A model generated the notes under the pieces. It did no database searches, was not told the origin of the DNA, and saw nothing but the letters and a program-made list of their open reading frames with translations. A stretch of DNA of 7,638 bases from Methanobacteriota archaeon. GTDB lineage: Archaea > Thermoplasmatota > Thermoplasmata > RBG-16-68-12. Made by a program: the position numbers and the translations under genes. Of the stretch, positions 1 to 5,994 are shown in pieces; the first letter of the stretch is position 1, and every line of letters begins with the position of its first letter. The stretch is taken from positions 1 through 7,638 of the forward strand of contig VBMM01000022.1 in the NCBI GenBank assembly GCA_005878415.1, read 5' to 3'.

Positions 1-723
1 CGGGTCATCGCATCGAGCGCCGACCCCAAACGGACGTTCCTGAAGTTCCTCGAACGGTCCGACCTGCCGCCCGAGTTCGTACGAGGCATCGAGAACTTCA
101 AGATCGAGGGCTCGTCGGGAAAAGTGAACCTCGCGCTGAAAGAGGCGCCGAGCTTCTCGTGCCTCCCCGGGAACGGGCCGCACCTCCAAGGCGCGATCTC
201 CCTCGGCCCCAGCGTGGACTACATCGAGAGGGCGTACGACGACGCGAAGTACGGCAACTACTCGCACCGGCCTTACGTCGACATGTGCGTGCCGTCGACG
301 CTCGACCCGACCCTGACCCCTCCGGGAAAACACATCATGTCCTGTTTCATTCAGTACGCGCCGTACACCCTCCGGAACGGGAACTGGGCCGACCGGCGAG
401 ACGAATTCGGGGAGACGGTCCTCGACACGATCGAGGAGTACGTCCCCAACATCCGGAAGATCATCCTCCACCGACAGGTCCTGAGCCCGTGGGACCTCGA
501 ACAGGTCATCGGCCTGACGGGAGGCAACATCTTCCACGGCGAACTCACGCCGAGCCAACTGCTCTTCCTCCGGCCGACCGCCGGTTGGTCGCAGTACCGC
601 TGTCCCATCAAGGCGCTGTACCTGTGCGGGTCCGGGGCCCATCCCGGCGGGGGCGTGATGGGAGCGCCCGGCTACAACGCCGCCCGGGAGATCCTCCGAG
701 ACTGGATGTTCCTCAAGGTGTGA
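1..723 (+). CDS. PYROXD2/phytoene-desaturase-like FAD oxidoreductase, C-terminal part (5' end outside window)
   Basis: The frame is open from base 1, so this is the last 240 residues of a longer gene; the first GTG at 124 is internal, not the start. The N-terminal dinucleotide-binding motif lies outside the window. What remains matches the complete paralogue just downstream from its residue ~285 to the end. Shared landmarks are SSADPKRTFL near the left edge, YIERAYDDAKYG (~residues 74-85 of the fragment), PGKHIMS, QYAPY, GLTGGNIFHGE and the glycine-rich LYLCGSGAHPGGG (~207-219), which in this superfamily closes over the FAD. PYROXD2-like proteins belong to the CrtI/amine-oxidase flavoprotein superfamily; the substrate of prokaryotic members is generally unknown, so carotenoid desaturation should not be assumed. 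The stop at 721-723 lies 2 bases before the next ATG, so the two genes are probably cotranscribed. Family assignment is firm; function is not. Confidence 0.87.
   Translation, partial: RVIASSADPKRTFLKFLERSDLPPEFVRGIENFKIEGSSGKVNLALKEAPSFSCLPGNGPHLQGAISLGPSVDYIERAYDDAKYGNYSHRPYVDMCVPSTLDPTLTPPGKHIMSCFIQYAPYTLRNGNWADRRDEFGETVLDTIEEYVPNIRKIILHRQVLSPWDLEQVIGLTGGNIFHGELTPSQLLFLRPTAGWSQYRCPIKALYLCGSGAHPGGGVMGAPGYNAAREILRDWMFLKV
220..257 (+). repeat. 38-base near-identical block shared by the tandem oxidoreductases (copy 1)
   Basis: This block encodes YIERAYDDAKYG. It matches bases 1797-1834 of the downstream paralogue with a single mismatch (A at 229, C at 1806). It is the longest near-identical stretch I noticed between the two genes. 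The surrounding coding sequence has diverged much further at the protein level, so it reflects paralogy with a strongly constrained motif or local gene conversion. Confidence 0.8.
715..720 (+). promoter_or_regulatory. Shine-Dalgarno-like site for the second oxidoreductase
   Basis: AAGGTG lies 5 bases before ATG 726, inside the last codons of the preceding gene. It partly matches the archaeal 16S anti-SD complement (AGGAGGTGA). It supports translation by reinitiation from the upstream gene and fixes the start of the 526-residue protein. Confidence 0.5.
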
Positions 724-725
724 GG

Positions 726-2306
726 ATGGTCGCGACGTTCGATGTCGTCGTCGTGGGCGGAGGGCACAACGGCCTCATCGCCGCGGCGTACCTGGCTCGC
801 GGCGGACTCCGCGTCCTCGTGCTCGAACGTCGCGGGGTCGTCGGAGGCCCGCTCACCACGGAGGAAATCGCTCCGGGATTTCGCGGCTCGACCGGTGCCG
901 CGGTGTGCGGTCGGCTCCGGCCCGAGGTCGTCGAGGACCTCAATCTCGCGGGCCGCGGCGTCCGATTCCTCCCCCCGGATCCGGAGGTCGTCGCCCTCGG
1001 GGACGGCGCCGCGTTGCGAATCTGGCGGGACGTGCGGAAGACGCAGTCCGAACTCGCGGCCGTCTCGCCGAAGGACTCGGAGGCGTATCCGCGGTTCGTC
1101 GGATTCCTGCGCCAATTCGCGGCGGCCCTCGATCCGATCTTCGCGATGGCGCCGCCGAACCTCGCGGCTCCGTCCCTCGCGGAGCAGGCGACCCTCGTCC
1201 GTCGAGCGCTCCGGCTGCGACGGCTCGGGAAGGACGCCTTGCAGCAGATGCTGCGGCTGCCGCCCATGCCGCTCCGGGACGCGCTGGACGAGTGGTTCGA
1301 GTCCGGGCTCCTGAAGGCGAGCCTCGCGGTCGACGGGTTGCTCGGCACGTTCGAAGGACCGTGGTCGCCCGGGACGGCGTTCGGGCTCATCCACCACTTT
1401 CTCCCCGACGGGGGCGGCGCGGGGGCGTTCGTCCGCGGGGGCATGGGCAACCTCGCCGCTGCGCTCGGGGGTGCGGCGCGCGACTCCGGCGCGACGATCC
1501 GGACGGATTCGGAGGTCCGCCGGATCCTCTGTGCGGGCGGCCGTGTGAAAGGCGTGGAACTCACGTCGGGCGAGGTGATCGACGCGAAGGTCGTCGCCTC
1601 CAACGCGGATCCGAAGCGCACGTTCCTGCGCCTCGTCGAATCTGAGGAGCTGAGCCCGGAGTTCCTCATGCGGGTGCGAAACTTCGATATGAATGGCGTC
1701 CTGGCGACCCTGATTTTCGCCCTCGACGGCGCGCCGACCCTCGCGGCATCCCCCGACGGACTGCCGGCCCATTTCCGCGTCTGCCCCTCGATGGAATACA
1801 TCGAGCGGGCGTACGACGACGCGAAGTACGGCAAGGTCTCGGGCGAGCCGTTCCTCGACGTGTTCGTGCCGACGGTCGTCGACGCGGACCTCGCTCCATC
1901 CGGGAAGCACATCATGTCCGTCGCGGTCCAGTACGCCCCGTACGAGTTGCGTCAGGGGACCTGGGACAAGGAAGGCGAGAAGCTCGCGGACCGGGTCGAG
2001 GCGCTCCTCGACGACTACATGCCAGGCTTCGAACGGCGGCTCGTGGGACGGCAGGTCCTGACGCCGGCGGACCTCGAGAGCCGGTTCGGTCTGACGGAGG
2101 GCCACATCTACCACGGCGAGATGACCCTCGATCAGTCGTTCGTCCTCCGGCCCGTCCCCGGATGGTCGCGATACCGGACGCCCGTCGAGGGCCTCTACCT
2201 CTGCGGCTCGGGCGCCCATCCCGGGGGCGGGATTACCGGATCCCCTGGGCTCAATGCGTCGCGGGAGATCCTGAAGGATTGGGCCGGCCTGGCGAGAGCC
2301 GCTTGA
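726..2306 (+). CDS. PYROXD2/phytoene-desaturase-like FAD-dependent oxidoreductase
   Basis: This complete 526-residue flavoprotein lies within the usual 500-580 range of the PYROXD2/CrtI-like family. The N-terminus carries the Rossmann FAD motif VVVGGGHNG (residues 8-16), followed by the acidic residue E34 in VLERR and the second glycine pair GG (40-41). The middle (~90-290) holds the variable substrate region. The C-terminus has YIERAYDDAKYG, PGKHIMS, QYAPY, GLTEGHIYHGE and the FAD-closing LYLCGSGAHPGGG (490-502). I chose ATG 726 because the Rossmann strand begins immediately after it and an AAGGTG (715-720) precedes it by 5 bases. The frame stays open 189 codons further upstream, but that stretch is out of frame with the preceding real gene and reads as Arg/Pro-rich shadow. 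It probably oxidises a hydrophobic or isoprenoid-like substrate, but the reaction cannot be read from sequence. It is a tandem paralogue of the gene ending at 723. Confidence 0.92.
   Translation: MVATFDVVVVGGGHNGLIAAAYLARGGLRVLVLERRGVVGGPLTTEEIAPGFRGSTGAAVCGRLRPEVVEDLNLAGRGVRFLPPDPEVVALGDGAALRIWRDVRKTQSELAAVSPKDSEAYPRFVGFLRQFAAALDPIFAMAPPNLAAPSLAEQATLVRRALRLRRLGKDALQQMLRLPPMPLRDALDEWFESGLLKASLAVDGLLGTFEGPWSPGTAFGLIHHFLPDGGGAGAFVRGGMGNLAAALGGAARDSGATIRTDSEVRRILCAGGRVKGVELTSGEVIDAKVVASNADPKRTFLRLVESEELSPEFLMRVRNFDMNGVLATLIFALDGAPTLAASPDGLPAHFRVCPSMEYIERAYDDAKYGKVSGEPFLDVFVPTVVDADLAPSGKHIMSVAVQYAPYELRQGTWDKEGEKLADRVEALLDDYMPGFERRLVGRQVLTPADLESRFGLTEGHIYHGEMTLDQSFVLRPVPGWSRYRTPVEGLYLCGSGAHPGGGITGSPGLNASREILKDWAGLARAA
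1797..1834 (+). repeat. 38-base near-identical block shared by the tandem oxidoreductases (copy 2)
   Basis: This is the partner of 220-257, in the corresponding position of the complete paralogue, with one mismatch at 1806. It lies in frame and within the conserved C-terminal half of the flavoprotein, so it is a coding repeat and not a mobile or regulatory repeat. Confidence 0.8.
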
Positions 2307-2330
2307 CGGGTGGGCGGCGGGCACCGGGCA

Positions 2331-2341
2331 ATCATTGAAAT
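2331..2341 (+). promoter_or_regulatory. Weak TATA-like element upstream of peroxiredoxin gene
   Basis: ATCATTGAAAT is the only A/T-rich stretch in the otherwise GC-rich 61-base gap between the oxidoreductase stop and the peroxiredoxin start. Its centre is about 32 bases before ATG 2368. That is close to the distance expected for a TATA box of a leaderless or near-leaderless archaeal transcript. The match to the archaeal consensus is poor, so this is a guess from position and composition. Confidence 0.25.
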
Positions 2342-2367
2342 GCCGCGGACGATTCCCGGCTGCCATC

Positions 2368-2829
2368 ATGGCCGATTTGCTCGAACCCGGCACGGAAGCC
2401 CCGGAGTTCCAAGGGGTGACCCAGGATGGCCGGTCGGTTCGTCTGCGCGATTTCGATGGCAAGGCCGTCGTCTTGTACTTCTATCCGGAGGACGACACGC
2501 CTGGGTGCACGCGGGAGGCGTGCGCGTTCCGCGATGATCTCGGCGCCTTCAAGGAAGCCGGAGCGGAGGTGCTCGGGGTGAGCGTCCAGGACGCGACATC
2601 GCACCGCGCGTTCCGGGAGAAGTACGGACTGACCTTTGATCTCGTGGCGGATCCGGACAAGCGAATCGCCCGGACGTACAACGCCTTGGGCCTGTTCGGC
2701 GTCGCGAAGCGCGTCACCTACGTCATCGGGCCTGATCGGACGATCCTTGCGGCGTACCGCCGCGTCGACCCTGGGTCGCACAGCAAGGAAGCCCTCCGAA
2801 TCCTGTCCGCGACGAAGGGGGCCCGATGA
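2368..2829 (+). CDS. bcp: Peroxiredoxin, PrxQ/BCP type (thiol peroxidase)
   Basis: This 153-residue protein is the normal length for atypical 2-Cys peroxiredoxins of the PrxQ/BCP group. They reduce hydrogen peroxide and organic hydroperoxides in the cytoplasm with electrons from thioredoxin-like donors. The active site is DDTPGCTREAC: peroxidatic C47 in the TPGCT motif and resolving C52 five residues later, the spacing that defines PrxQ proteins with an intramolecular disulfide. FYPEDDTPGCT follows the thioredoxin-fold strand VVLYFYP (residues 34-40), and a conserved late strand VTYVIGPD follows. ATG 2368 gives the typical MADLLEPGTEAPEF start. An in-frame TTG at 2335 would add 11 atypical residues. 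No Shine-Dalgarno precedes 2368, which suggests a leaderless transcript. The stop overlaps the next gene's start (ATGA at 2826-2829), so the two are probably cotranscribed. Confidence 0.95.
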   Translation: MADLLEPGTEAPEFQGVTQDGRSVRLRDFDGKAVVLYFYPEDDTPGCTREACAFRDDLGAFKEAGAEVLGVSVQDATSHRAFREKYGLTFDLVADPDKRIARTYNALGLFGVAKRVTYVIGPDRTILAAYRRVDPGSHSKEALRILSATKGAR

Positions 2830-3374
2830 CCGTGGCAAGGGCGAGACTTCCGGATGTCGAGATTCCGAAAGACATCCGGCTGCGGTACGATCAGTTCCTC
2901 GATCATTTCAAGGGCTTCGAGGACCTGCCGGCCGTCCGAGCCATTTTCGGCTCGAAGACGAAGACGGCCCTCCAAAGCCTGCGGGTGGAGTTCTTCTCCT
3001 CCAAGTGGGGGTACATGGGCGTGAGCGACGAGGACGGCCACCTGGTCGTCTCGACGCACTATCTCCGAACGGGCAAGCGGCGGGACATCTATCTCGATGT
3101 CGTCCACGAGCTCGTGCACGTCCGACAGTTCCGGGAGGGCAAGGAGCTGTTCCCGGAGGGCTTCGAGTATCCGAGTGCGCCGACCGAGATCGAAGCCTAC
3201 CGTACGTGCGTGGCCGAAGGCCGACGGCTCGGCATGGACGACGCAGAATTGTTCGAGTACCTGAAGGTCGAATGGATGGACGAGAAGGACGTGCGCAAGC
3301 TCGCCCGCAACGTTGGCGTCCGGCCGCCGCCGAGGCGCCCCCACCGGTCGGCCCGCAAGCGTGCATCGAGCTAG
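2826..3374 (+). CDS. Putative HExxH zinc metalloprotease-like protein, family not recognised
   Basis: I do not recognise a named family for this 182-residue protein. It carries a zincin-type motif VVHELVHVRQF, with H94, E95 and H98 as candidate zinc ligands and general base. About 23-25 residues later TEIEAYR supplies E121 or E123 as a plausible third ligand. HELxHxxQ followed by a downstream ExEA helix is the pattern of small minimal gluzincin-like domains. The N-terminal ~60 residues are charged and helical, around 74-91 there are short strands with THYLRTG, and the C-terminus is a basic Pro/Arg tail (~167-182, PPPRRPHRSARKR). No signal peptide or membrane segment is visible, so it is probably cytoplasmic. 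ATG 2826 overlaps the peroxiredoxin stop by four bases and is preceded by AAGGGG (2815-2820), suggesting coupled translation. Activity is inferred from the motif only; substrates are unknown. Confidence 0.85.
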   Translation: MTVARARLPDVEIPKDIRLRYDQFLDHFKGFEDLPAVRAIFGSKTKTALQSLRVEFFSSKWGYMGVSDEDGHLVVSTHYLRTGKRRDIYLDVVHELVHVRQFREGKELFPEGFEYPSAPTEIEAYRTCVAEGRRLGMDDAELFEYLKVEWMDEKDVRKLARNVGVRPPPRRPHRSARKRASS

Positions 3375-3391
3375 CGTCGGGCGGCCCGGGT

Positions 3392-4468
3392 TCACTCGAA
3401 CGACGTAAGTCTCGGCTGGCTCGTCTTCGGACGTTCCAGCTTCGTCACCCGGACGCCAAGGAGCCGGACCCGATGCGCCTTGTCCGCGAACTCGGAAAGG
3501 AGCTCCCCGCAGACCGCCGCCAAGACGTCCTCGTCGAGGACGTTCGAAGACAGGGTCCGTTCACGAAGGTGGGTCTGGAAGCCCTCCAACCGAATCTTGA
3601 TGCCGATCGTCCGGAACGTCGCGCCCTGGGCCTTCGCCCGGAGGAAGACATTGTGCGCGACGTCGCGCAACGTCTCGTCGATCTGCTTCCAATCCGAGAC
3701 ATCTCGCTCGAACGTCCGCTCGACGCTGATCGACTTCGGGTCCGGCCTCTCTTCGACCGGGAGCTGTTCGAGGCCGCGCGCGATTCCCCACAGCCACACG
3801 GCGTTCTTGCCGAGGAGCTTCTTGAGATCCGCACCCTTGAACCGGGCCAGCTCGCCGATCGTCCGGACGCCGACGCGTTCGAGAACCTCGGCGGTCTTCG
3901 TGCCGACCCCGCTGATCTTCGTGACCGGAAGCGGATCGAGGAACGCGGTCACCTCCTCCGGACGCACGACCTTCACCCCGTCCGGTTTCGCTAGGTCGGA
4001 CGCGATCTTCGCGACCGACTTGTTCGGCGCGCCGCCGATCGTGCACGCGAGCCCCTCGCGTTCGCGGACGGCCGCCTTGACGCGGAGCGCATAGGCCGCC
4101 GCGTCGTCGAAGCCGTGCACTTTCGTGCTCACGTCCAGGAACGCCTCGTCGATGCTGACGTGCTCCAGGATGTCCGCGAACGAGCGCAGGACATCGATGA
4201 CGCTCTCCGAGACGGACCCGTACAGGTCGTAGTTCGGGCGGAGGTAGATGGCGTCCGGCGCCTTGCGCCATGCGAGGCCGATCGGCATCCCGCTGCGAAT
4301 CCCGATCTCCCGGGCTTCGTAGCTGCAGGCCATCACGACACCTCGCCCCTTGCCTCCTTTTGGGTCCGCGCCGACGATGACCCGCTTGCCGATCAACGAA
4401 GGATCTTCCCGCCGCTCCACGCTCACGTAGAACGCGTCCATGTCCACGTGGAAAATCACGCGAGGCAC
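3392..4468 (-). CDS. dinB: DNA polymerase IV, Y-family translesion polymerase (DinB/Dpo4-like)
   Basis: This 358-residue Y-family polymerase is full length (Dpo4 is about 350) and copies past damaged template bases. Palm and fingers occupy ~1-170. HVDMDAFYVSVE gives metal ligand D9 and steric-gate Y14, and SIDEAFLD gives catalytic D107 and E108; these align with D7, Y12, D105 and E106 of Dpo4. MACSYEARE (~46-54) and PNKSVAKIASDLAKP (~148-162) are also family signatures. The thumb has a helix-hairpin-helix, ISGVGTKTAEVLERVG (185-200). The little finger runs ~245-345. The C-terminus QPRLTSFE (351-358) fits the QxxLxxF PCNA-interaction pattern. The start is GTG 4466-4468, directly before the first palm strand; no earlier in-frame start exists. 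There is no Shine-Dalgarno, so the message is probably leaderless. It converges with the HExxH gene, 17 bases between stops. Confidence 0.97.
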   Translation of the reverse strand: MPRVIFHVDMDAFYVSVERREDPSLIGKRVIVGADPKGGKGRGVVMACSYEAREIGIRSGMPIGLAWRKAPDAIYLRPNYDLYGSVSESVIDVLRSFADILEHVSIDEAFLDVSTKVHGFDDAAAYALRVKAAVREREGLACTIGGAPNKSVAKIASDLAKPDGVKVVRPEEVTAFLDPLPVTKISGVGTKTAEVLERVGVRTIGELARFKGADLKKLLGKNAVWLWGIARGLEQLPVEERPDPKSISVERTFERDVSDWKQIDETLRDVAHNVFLRAKAQGATFRTIGIKIRLEGFQTHLRERTLSSNVLDEDVLAAVCGELLSEFADKAHRVRLLGVRVTKLERPKTSQPRLTSFE

Positions 4469-4490
4469 GCGGCCTCATCTGCCCGTCGGG

Positions 4491-4496
4491 CTAAAG
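4491..4496 (-). promoter_or_regulatory. Candidate TATA box for DNA polymerase IV
   Basis: On the minus strand this reads CTTTAG, within GTCTTTAGCCC. Its centre is about 25 bases upstream of the GTG start at 4468, the distance expected if transcription begins at or next to the start codon. The short 48-base gap to the upstream VOC gene contains no Shine-Dalgarno before the GTG. An independent leaderless promoter is therefore the simplest reading, although the match to the archaeal TATA consensus is only partial. Confidence 0.35.
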
Positions 4497-4516
4497 ACCT
4501 AGCGAACCGACATGGT

Positions 4517-4981
4517 TCACTGCACACAGAACTCGTTGCCTTCTGGATCCTGCATGACGACCCAGTACTCCCCCGGATCCACGCGCACGAGGTCGTACAT
4601 GTCGATCTCCTCCCCGACGCGCTGTTTCGTCGCCCCAAGTCCGAGAATCCGCTCGACCTCGGCGTCGACGCGTTTCACCCTCTCCTCAAGAGGGACCTTC
4701 CGACCACCGGAAATGTTGAGATCAAGGTGAAGGCGGTTCTTGTCCGGCTTAGGCGTGTCCATCTGCTGGAAATAAATCCGCGGTCCGATCGTTTGCGGAT
4801 CGACGATTGCGCTGGCGGTATTCCATTCCGATTCCGGTACGCCCCTCGCCCTGAGGAACTCGGGCCAGGAGGGGTAGCCCACGGGCGGGTCCTGTTCCTT
4901 GTAGTGAAGGGCCGCCGCCCAGAACTTCGCCATGCGATCCGGGTCCGCGCAGTCGAAGACGACTTTAATGGACGTTCCCAC
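4517..4981 (-). CDS. VOC superfamily protein, glyoxalase-like domain
   Basis: This 154-residue protein is a single glyoxalase-like module with two beta-alpha-beta-beta-beta repeats. KVVFDCADPDRMAKFWAAAL (6-25) is the classic first repeat and PRIYFQQM (67-74) a strand. NRLHLDLNISG (82-92) contains H86, a candidate metal ligand. WVVMQDPEGNEFC (140-152) is the second-repeat ending, with E150 as a candidate partner ligand. The pattern resembles the Glyoxalase_6 type, which is common in actinobacteria and mostly uncharacterised; glyoxalase, dioxygenase or resistance roles cannot be told apart. The frame is open to 5098, but I start at GTG 4979-4981. The VOC strand begins directly after it, a strong GGGGAGGT lies 5 bases upstream, and the extra 39 residues are Arg/Pro-rich. 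It lies between DUF72 and polymerase IV on the same strand. Confidence 0.88.
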   Translation of the reverse strand: MGTSIKVVFDCADPDRMAKFWAAALHYKEQDPPVGYPSWPEFLRARGVPESEWNTASAIVDPQTIGPRIYFQQMDTPKPDKNRLHLDLNISGGRKVPLEERVKRVDAEVERILGLGATKQRVGEEIDMYDLVRVDPGEYWVVMQDPEGNEFCVQ

Positions 4982-4986
4982 AGACG

Positions 4987-4994
4987 ACCTCCCC
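4987..4994 (-). promoter_or_regulatory. Strong Shine-Dalgarno for the VOC gene
   Basis: The minus strand reads GGGGAGGT, ending 5 bases before GTG 4981. It is the best ribosome-binding site in the window and decides the start of the VOC protein against the longer open frame. Its presence contrasts with the lack of such a site at the polymerase IV, DUF72 and antiporter starts. Confidence 0.75.
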
Positions 4995-5019
4995 GCGAGC
5001 TGACGAGAGCGTCGAAGCC

Positions 5020-5026
5020 TTTGTAT
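5020..5026 (-). promoter_or_regulatory. Candidate TATA box for the VOC gene
   Basis: The minus strand reads ATACAAA within CAACATACAAAGG, the only A/T-rich patch in the 55-base gap after the DUF72 stop. Transcription starting about 26 bases downstream would give a leader of roughly 15-20 bases that just includes the Shine-Dalgarno. The position is coherent, but the consensus match is moderate. Confidence 0.4.
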
Positions 5027-5036
5027 GTTGCGGTCT

Positions 5037-5858
5037 TCAGCCAAAGTCCCCGAGGCTCTTCTGCCCGGCGGGCGACCCGGCCGTGGCTGGGAACTCATAT
5101 TCCAGGAGTCCCGCGAGACGACGGAACTCGTTGACGCTGCCTGGCCCGAAGCCCGCGTAATGGTTGTTGAAGAAGACGAGGGCCCCCTTCACCGAATCGG
5201 AGGCGCCATCGAGCTCCTTGTACCAGGCTCGCATCTCCGTGGACTTGTCCTTCTGGACCTCCTTGAATTCCGTGATCTCGCGGTCCCCGACCATCCGCAG
5301 GTAGACCTGGTCCGACGTCACCTCGCTCGGGGTGCGCAGGTACTGGTTCTCCGACCATACCATCGACACGTTCCGATCCCGGAGCAGCTTGTACACGTCG
5401 TCTCGGAACCACGACTTGTGGCGGAACTCGATCGCGTGAGGGTACTTCTCGACCTCGAGCGCTTGGATGAACGCCTGCATCAACGTCCAGTGGGAATCGA
5501 ACTTGATCGAGGGCGGCAGCTGGGCAACGAGGGGTCCGCACTTCTCGCGGAGCTCCTTGGCGGACGCGTAGAACCAGCCGAGGTTCTCCGTCACCTCCTT
5601 GAGCTTCTTCTCGTGGGTGATCCGTTTCGGCATCTTCATCGCGAAGAGGAACCCGGGGGGAGTGGACTTGTACCACCCTTTCGTCATCGCCGGCCCCGGG
5701 TTGCGGTAGAAGGACGAATCCACTTCGACGCAGTCGAATACGCTCCCGTAGAGCTTGAGGTAGTCGGACTTCGGCGTGCCGGGGGGGTAGAACCCTCCAA
5801 GCCAGTCGTCGTACCCCCAGCCGCTGCAGCCCACGTGGAGCTTGTCCTTGAGCGCCAT
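5037..5858 (-). CDS. DUF72 family protein (TIM-barrel fold, function unknown)
   Basis: This 273-residue protein belongs to the widespread DUF72 (YecE-like) family, whose members adopt a TIM-barrel-like fold; its biochemical role is unestablished. Signatures in order are VGCSGWGYDDWLGGFYPPG (9-27), the barrel entry; FDCVEVDSSFYRNP (41-54), with the EVDSSFY strand; FLFAMKMPKRITHEKKL (70-86); PHAIEFRHKSWF (140-151); VYLRMVGD (185-192); and LVFFNNHYAGFGPGSVNEF (227-245), the asparagine-rich C-terminal strand and helix. Length fits the family (about 230-290), and the final ~20 residues form a low-complexity tail. ATG 5858 is chosen because the first barrel strand starts 7 residues later and a TATA-like box sits about 30 bases upstream. 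No Shine-Dalgarno is visible. It is divergent from the antiporter gene and lies 55 bases upstream of the VOC gene. Confidence 0.95.
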   Translation of the reverse strand: MALKDKLHVGCSGWGYDDWLGGFYPPGTPKSDYLKLYGSVFDCVEVDSSFYRNPGPAMTKGWYKSTPPGFLFAMKMPKRITHEKKLKEVTENLGWFYASAKELREKCGPLVAQLPPSIKFDSHWTLMQAFIQALEVEKYPHAIEFRHKSWFRDDVYKLLRDRNVSMVWSENQYLRTPSEVTSDQVYLRMVGDREITEFKEVQKDKSTEMRAWYKELDGASDSVKGALVFFNNHYAGFGPGSVNEFRRLAGLLEYEFPATAGSPAGQKSLGDFG

Positions 5859-5883
5859 CGGACCGTCCCGACCGAGGTACCCA

Positions 5884-5891
5884 GATAAAAG
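5884..5891 (-). promoter_or_regulatory. Candidate TATA box for the DUF72 gene
   Basis: The minus strand reads CTTTTATC, the clearest TATA-like box in the window. It is centred about 29 bases before ATG 5858. With TBP-directed initiation about 26 bases downstream, the transcript would begin only a few bases before the start codon, which fits the absence of a Shine-Dalgarno. Confidence 0.55.
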
Positions 5892-5932
5892 CCGGTTGGC
5901 TAAAGGCCTTGGTTCGTGCCTTGCGGGCCTTC

Positions 5933-5982
5933 GCGGCGCGGGTGCTATCGCAATACGAAATCACCCCCGATACCCTCGCCGC
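5933..5982. repeat. Imperfect inverted repeat in the divergent promoter region
   Basis: The left arm GCGGCG-C-GGGT-(GCT)-ATCG (5933-5950) pairs with the right arm CGAT-ACCC-T-CGCCGC (5968-5982). This gives 6 + 4 + 4 base pairs with one C/T mismatch, a three-base bulge and a 17-base loop. It lies between the DUF72 and antiporter promoters. It could be an operator, a transcript hairpin if transcription starts upstream of it, or a chance product of GC-rich sequence. No run of T follows on either strand, so it is not a convincing terminator. Confidence 0.4.
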
Positions 5983-5985
5983 GCG

Positions 5986-5994
5986 GCTTATTGA
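5986..5994 (+). promoter_or_regulatory. Candidate TATA box for the antiporter gene
   Basis: GGCTTATTG is A/T-rich against its surroundings and is centred about 32 bases before ATG 6022. No Shine-Dalgarno precedes that ATG, so a short-leader or leaderless transcript is likely. The fit to the archaeal TATA consensus is partial. Confidence 0.35.

Noticed and set aside
159..725. N-terminal extension of the complete oxidoreductase by 189 codons
   Set aside because: The frame is open, but the translation is Arg/Pro-rich shadow of the upstream oxidoreductase in another frame; the Rossmann motif starts right after ATG 726, and a ribosome-binding-like site supports that start.
2335..2367. Upstream TTG start for the peroxiredoxin
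   Set aside because: It would add 11 residues not typical of PrxQ proteins; ATG 2368 gives the normal N-terminus.
672..2462. Long minus-strand open frame of 596 codons opposite the oxidoreductase, and another of 400 codons at 713-1915
   Set aside because: Composition is dominated by Arg, Glu, Asp and Pro or by Arg and Ser with no recognisable motif; both mirror a well-supported flavoprotein, a usual artefact of GC-rich genes.
3375..3391. Terminator between the convergent metalloprotease and polymerase IV genes
   Set aside because: Only 17 bases, with no T-run on either strand and no stable hairpin; any termination signal must overlap the coding ends.
4982..5098. ATG 5098 as start of the VOC protein
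   Set aside because: It would add 39 Arg/Pro-rich residues and overlap the DUF72 coding end; GTG 4981 has a strong Shine-Dalgarno and begins at the first VOC strand.
4115..5888. Chained plus-strand open frames (4115-5134 and 5025-5888) opposite polymerase IV, VOC and DUF72
   Set aside because: They run antisense through three recognisable protein families and show no domain or start signal of their own.
5888..5925. Possible tRNA because of a GGTTCG T-loop-like string
   Set aside because: No acceptor stem, anticodon arm or matching T-stem can be folded around it.
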